13,604 bases of DNA from Acanthaster planci. Its lineage: Eukaryota; Echinodermata; Asteroidea; Valvatida; Acanthasteridae. The DNA is taken from the NCBI RefSeq assembly GCF_001949145.1, contig NW_019091423.1, forward strand, positions 422,364 through 435,967, written 5' to 3'. Numbering within the stretch: the stretch's first letter is position 1; each line of letters opens with the position of its first letter. Below, piece after piece: positions 1 to 6,400 of this stretch. The notes under the pieces were generated by a model. It had not been told where the DNA came from, did not search any database, and saw only the letters and a list, made by a program, of their open reading frames with translations. The position numbers and the translations under genes were made by a program.

Positions 1-145
1 CATCATCTCATAAAGCTAACAGTAACATCTTGTCATTTCTTTGTACTTCCAGACCACTGTGTTTACACATACATGTACATGTATATGCATCGTTGGGAAT
101 CCCTGTCATGTTTTAGCAGAAATATTTTGATTTTTTTTTACTTAC
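1..145 (-). other. Intron (partial)
   Basis: This is the start of the intron that follows exon 146-421, beginning with GTAAGT at 145-140. It holds a TACATGTACATGTA unit at 70-83. The acceptor is outside the window. Confidence 0.6.
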
Positions 146-421
146 AGGCAATCAACTGGATGTGGGAAGAGTTACTCTGTTTCCCTTCACTCTCAACATA
201 GACAGTCATTGTGTATGTATATCCAGGTATGGATAAATTGACACAAGATGCTTCATAGAATGGAGGCTGGGTAGTATTCCCTATTGGTATTTCTTCTGGT
301 TGAGGTGTTCCTTCAGAACAGGAAATATTGAAATGGTCTGCATCACCTCCAGGGTAGACCCACAGGGAACTGACAGATAAAGTTGTTGATTCTCCTTCAA
401 TTAGGGCGACACCATTGGGTA
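146..421 (-). CDS. Cys-containing FN3-like domain exon 4 (last exon in window)
   Basis: This 276-base exon encodes 92 residues between acceptor ATCATACAG and donor GTAAGTAAAA, phase 1 at both ends. The start is PNGVALIEGESTTLSV, followed by LWVYPGGDADHFNISC, SEGTPQPEE, EASCVNLSIPGYTYTMTV and a final SHIQLIA. Position for position it mirrors exon 1010-1294: Cys-x-Glu-Gly-Thr-Pro-x-Pro, then Ala-Ser-Cys, then Tyr-Thr-x-Thr-Val, then Ile-Gln-x-Ile-Ala. Because it ends in a strong donor, at least one more exon must lie below position 1. The frame has no initiating Met of its own, so ATG-based ORF searches would miss it. Confidence 0.82.
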
Positions 422-3400
422 CTGTATGATTTTAAAAAGGGGGAAAAGAACATTTCAATTTTTACTTTAACATTACACAAGCTTGTTCATTTCAAGCAAA
501 CTCTCACAAAATAAATTTAAATTTTTTTTCAAGAATTACCATTTTGCGACTCTTTAACACTGGCAGCAATGGCTTATATTACAGATTGTACTGTTACAGA
601 ATTAATTTTTGGTTAGTCAGCGCAACCCCCTATGAATCATCTGAAGTTTATGAAATAAAATGTGCTGTATGTTTTCTTCACCATTACTGTCAATTTTCTT
701 CACTATCGTACTATCTGGCACAACAACACACCTTAAGAGTGGTGAACTGCAACTTTAAAATTATGTCTCTGACAAATATGCCATCTGAGTAATAAGTGTA
801 AACCCTTGACATTAACCATGACTTGAAGTTTTCTATACCATTAAATAGTCATTATAGCATCCTGATCAATCAAAAATATCAGACCAAAGTTATTCTGTGC
901 TGGTAACTGAAAAGGGTAAATATGTACAAGTTTTCCAAGACAGATTTGAAACCATGTTTACAGGTCCACAAAATAAGGCTTGAATGACTGCACACAAGTG
1001 ACAACTTACGTGCAATTATCTGAATACTCGCTGAAAAACTTTTATCTCTGCTATGAGATTCCACAGTTATGGTGTACTCTCTTCCCGCAAAGGGTAAATC
1101 AATACAGGATGCTTGACTTCTACTTGAAGTGTAATTAATTCTAGCTGGCTCAGGAGTTCCTTCTTGGCATTTGATGATGTAATATTCAATAACAGGAGTA
1201 AATGATGGTTGTTGCTGGTCAGTTGGTGCAGGCCACTGTGCTGTGATGGAGTTCACCGTAGAATCAATCTCCTCAAGAACTACGCTTGTGGGTACTGAGA
1301 AAAAAAACACCAACTGATTTAACTGTGGATTTGTAAAGAGCGATATTTCCACTTCTGTTAGTCAGCCTATAGCAAGTTGTGCCATGAAGCTGACCCTTTC
1401 AACTCATCCAAAAGAAGAGATTCTGGATTAAGTCAAGTCCACTTTTAACCACTTGCTGCCGGGGAACTCAGTTTTGAACACCATATGCCCGAAATGGGAC
1501 AAAAGAGCTGGTCCATGCAACAAAAGACTGTACTCGGAACAAAAGACCTGCTGCTGGGAACTGCTATCATTTTTCAGCTAGCATTTTTCGAAGGTAATCC
1601 GTCACTGTTTTTAAACAGTATACCACTGTTTTGGGCACAGCGCACCCGTGGATTAGCACCACGGACAAAAGTGCTCCAAGGCCCAAATGATAAGCGAACA
1701 CAGCACCGTTGCATGCTAATCCAGCAAAATTTGAAAAGACGCCACTCGCATTCACTGGGGACAAAGGAAATTACGCTACACCTCACAATGCTGGGCTCTA
1801 TTTACAGGGCAGCAGGCTTGGCTGAAATATTCAGGAGTCAATGAAGAGTACCTGTCAGCTTAGAGTAGCCACTAAAGAGTCATTTGTGTGGGTGTAAATG
1901 TCCATTAAATGAAATGATGAATTTTTGAAGAATTTTGAAAACTGAAAATCTTGAAAATTTCCGTATGTGTGCACTGCATTTTTAAAAGCACCCGGCAGCA
2001 TGTGGTTAAACGGAAAGATATAAAACTTGAAAAATCCTTTCAGGAAGCAAGGTACCTGTATGTTCCAATCAGACATGGTCAATGTACATAGACTAGCATT
2101 CCATTCCGTTGTTTCTACAGAGAATAGTGTGGAGTTAGCAAGTTCAGCAAGTAGGCTCACTGATAACGTACATATACCAAGTATTCTGAAAGTTGAGAGC
2201 TTGAAATCTACCTCTCATGTTAAGTACCTGTTGTTTCCTGTCTTTCTTGGCTTTCAGCAAAGACTTCTTGACTTTCTATAGAGCCACTACTAGCTATAAC
2301 CCTCAGCTTGTATGTCTCTCCAGGTAGCAAATTGTCAAGTGTTGTCTTCAAGGTTGAGTTATCCAATGTTTTATTTCTCATCTCTGTATCCTCCTTAACT
2401 CCAGTGTAACTGATGATGTATCTCTCCACAAAGCTGTTTAGTGGTTTCCTCCACTCCAGATCCATCGTTGACATGGTAACAGATGTGATATTAGTGATGG
2501 TTGGCTCATTCAATTCTGTATGGACATGAAGAAAATTGGGGAAAACAGAAATATGATTTCCTTGTCTTCGATGCCGATGTTAACCTACATGTACTTGCAA
2601 ACCAGCTGCACAAAATATCTTGATAAGGTTCAATAAGTCTGACAAAGACTTCTCTTTCAATTCATGGTATATACAGACTTGCCTCTTTCTTTGATTCACA
2701 AAATGTTCTGTCTTGAGGTTTCTGCTCAATGTATCACTTGTAGCCTCTCCCAGTAAGCCAAAGCACAGCTTATCATATCCCCTATCCCAATCCCCACTCA
2801 AAACCTACTACCATTCAATAAGGACAAGTTCTCAACAGAATGATGGGACTCCCTTGTTTGTTTCTTACCTGTAGTTCTTTGTTTTTCTTTGCTCTCAGCG
2901 AGAGCAAGTCCACTTTTAGCAATTACTTTGACAACATATGTTTCTCCTGGTAGCAAATCAGTCAGTTGATAATTGTTCAGTGAGCCAGGCAGGGTTGTAT
3001 TTTTGGTCTCTGTGTCCTCAAATGTCCCTCTGTATTCCACTGTAAAATTTTCAACAATGTCCAAGGAACTCCAAGCGATGACCATTGTTTCATTGGTAAC
3101 ACCAGTGATGTTATCAATGGTGGGAGCTCTAAGTTCTGAAAAGAAAAATGACACTCAAAAAATCTGCATTGCTAACTTGGACTTTATATGAAGATATGTT
3201 ACAATTTTACATAGCAAGTCTATCAGCATCTTGTTTGAATGCAAGTTGAAATCAGATAATTCTACATGGTTCCCTAGCACAACTGCATTACAAAGATTAT
3301 TTCATAATATTGTCCTTACCCTGTAACATTTTCAATATGAACTAATTCACAAACTTGATGAGCAGTCCTGTGGCTAAGTTAGCCAATGTTATAACACTTC

Positions 3401-6400
3401 TTCTCACCTGTGACACTGACTATAAATGTACAGGGAGATACAGCATCATTCCCTGCAGCATCCTTTGCTGTGCATTCAACTGTTCTCTCACCAATTTCAA
3501 ACTCAGAGTTTGATGGAGGCAGGCAGGTGACATTAGGTTGTGGATCTATGTTATCACTTGCTGTGGGGTCTTTCCACATCACTAGAGTGGAGTTGGTGGC
3601 ATAGTCAGCAAATTGAGACATGTCTGCAGGACAAGTACCTTGATCCAGGACAGGAGGCATAGTATCTAAAAAAAACAGGAAAAATGCACTTTGGGTCACT
3701 TTTTTTTTAAATTCCATAATATATTACCAAATACTGCAGTGGCAGTGTTGTAAAAAACATTGAGAATTTATATTCTGATCATAGAGCCCACCAAGTGACA
3801 GTTTCCATTGTGTACCATCATCCACTGGACTTAAATTGAGAAGTGAATATATTTTGATGTTTATTACTATTTTATCCTCCACACTACATCCTTCAGAAAA
3901 ACTGTAATTAAAAGAATAAAAATGTAAATCTGTTATCCAAAATATGAAAAGGAATGGATTACACACAGCCAAATGGTATTGATAACACAAGCACAAATTT
4001 CCTGCTTATGAACAGGTCAATTCATAGTTAGCGTGAGAAAAAGTCATGACGGGGTAACAATGAAGGTGAGCATGATACTGATGATAAGTAAACATACATG
4101 CAGTGTTTCAGATTTTATCACATTAACAGTGATATTGAAGCTGGACTTTTTCACAAAATAACCATTGTAAGCTTTACTTTTTTTAGATTTTTATCTCACC
4201 AGCGATGATACTAAGGATATTTCTTCCACTGGCCTTATGATATTATTTAAATAGCTAACCAGATTCAGCTCCGTATTCAGATTTTATCTTACCAACAGTG
4301 ATATTGAAGGTACAACTTTCATTAGCAATATTTCCAGCTGCATCGGCAGCATTGCAAATGACAGCTGTATCTTGGTTTTCCATAAAAACAGATCCTGAAG
4401 GTGGGTCACATGACACGGTAAGCTTCACATCTCCCTCTGTAGCAGTTGGTTCTGTGTAGTCCACTGTTGCATTATTAGTCAGAACATTGTCAGGACAACC
4501 AACAAATGTAGCCTCTGGAGGAATGGTATCTGTAAAAGGAAAATTAACTACTGTAATGACCTGATTCATTCATGACATGTTCTCCTCTCTCTACTGTGCA
4601 ATGTTCCATAGCAAGGAACCATTCAAAAACGTGACGTGCAATCCCTCTTTAACCCACAAGTGAAACGTACATGTATCATGTCATTTTTAATGTAAACTTT
4701 TATAGTTAAGGGATGTTATGAACAAACTAAGCATCAACAATGCAGCCCATTGTAACCATTTTTTCCAAACATTTCCTAACTACATATACCTACACTGAAC
4801 CTCTAACAGAATAAGACAAAACAAATCTTGTGCTGGAACAACTGAAATAATGTACGTTTTAGCTGGAGTCAACTTCAATTTCACTTGAACACATAAAGCC
4901 TAAATGCCTCAGAATACCCCTTAGAAATTGCACTATGAAAAATGAAAAAAAGGGTAAATAAGACTGTAAATATTTACAATGCTATTTGCAAAGTATCCGT
5001 TACATTCAGTGCCATGGTCCCTTTCAGTTCATTCCACCTTCATCAAAAGAAACCATTATTTCACACCCTCCAATAATAATTTAAACTGCTTGCAGGGATC
5101 AAGCATTTTATACATGTATACAATACATGTATGTGTATATGAACATCGGGGCTTACTCTCCAAGATATGCCAAGATAAAAATACCAATTCTGATTCTGAA
5201 TATGATGCATCCTCCAGCTCAATCCACTTGGTGCCTTTAATGATCAGCTTCCACATCATCTGATTGCTGTATTTTATACACAAACAGTGGTTGCCGATAT
5301 GTTCCACCCAAAAAACTTGTACCGGTTCTTTTTGAACTCAGATTTCTTATGCAGCTACATGTATATTCCGGTTGTATAAGAAATGGCCTCATATACCACT
5401 TACAAATGGGGCATAGCCATGTTATTTCTACACCATTCAATGATCAATGAAGTACAAGTATTTTTTACTTATTTCTTCTTTTATGTTAGTTCTTTGTTTT
5501 AACAATGTATCTTACCAACACTGACAATGAAAGTACAAGTTTTATCAGCAATATTTCCAGCTTCATCCGCAGCATTGCAAATGACAGTTGTATCTTGGTT
5601 TTCCATAAAAACAGATCCTGAAGGTGGGTCACATGACACAGTGAGGTGTACATCTCCCTCTGTAGCAGCTGGTTCTGTGTAGACCACTGTTGCATTATTG
5701 GTGAAAATGTTGTCACTGGGACAACTATCAAATGTAGCCACGGGAGGAGTTATGTCTGCAAATAGAAAATTCACTGTTATAATGACTTGCCTCAATTCTG
5801 AATCCACATCAGAAACTTCAAGTCAAAGCCTTATTGTCCCAAAACTGTAGATAAATGATATGTACACATGTAATTGATGTTACAATTTATTAATGTTTGT
5901 GTACTTGGCATTACAGTCCCAAACTAAAGTTTCAGCAATGTGTCATATCCAAAGTCTTATTATAACACCTCAGACTCTCGTTTTGTGGTTGTAACTGTAC
6001 ATTTATGGTAGTCTAAATTCACTATCCTAGAATCAGACTAAACACACCTGTAAATCCTTGGCTTTTTGTGCTGCACCTACATGTACATGTACATGTACAA
6101 ATCCAACAATATTTTTATCATGCTTGCCAAATATAACCATTTTACCACTGGTTTGGTTTCAGGTCCAATTTTTTTTTTCAGGAACAATTATTACTCTGAC
6201 AACATCAAACAAAACTGTAATAAGGACAAGATGGAGTTCAAATATCAATTACTCAAATTAAGCTTGAGCAAGTACACATACTTCACTTGAATGGACTCAA
6301 ATCAAACTTCTTGATCTAATGATTTTAGTACCTTCCTTTTTTATAATGCCTGTACTCAAGTCACAAAAGTTTGTGATTCATTAAACCATTTGTGGAATCA

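Noticed and set aside
1485-1844. 119-residue plus-strand open frame in an intron
   Set aside because: There are no recognisable domain, splice signals or similarity. The sequence is low in motif content and overlaps other open frames on the minus strand.
1855-2160. Minus-strand frame MSLLAELANSTLFSV... as an extra gene exon
   Set aside because: The frame has no FN3, HYR or Ig motif. Candidate acceptors nearby lead to immediate stops in the phase needed to join the neighbouring exons.
4979-5440. Open frames on both strands in the HYR intron
   Set aside because: No motif is recognisable in any frame, and residues such as repeated Tyr/Met/Cys come from TACATGTA units.
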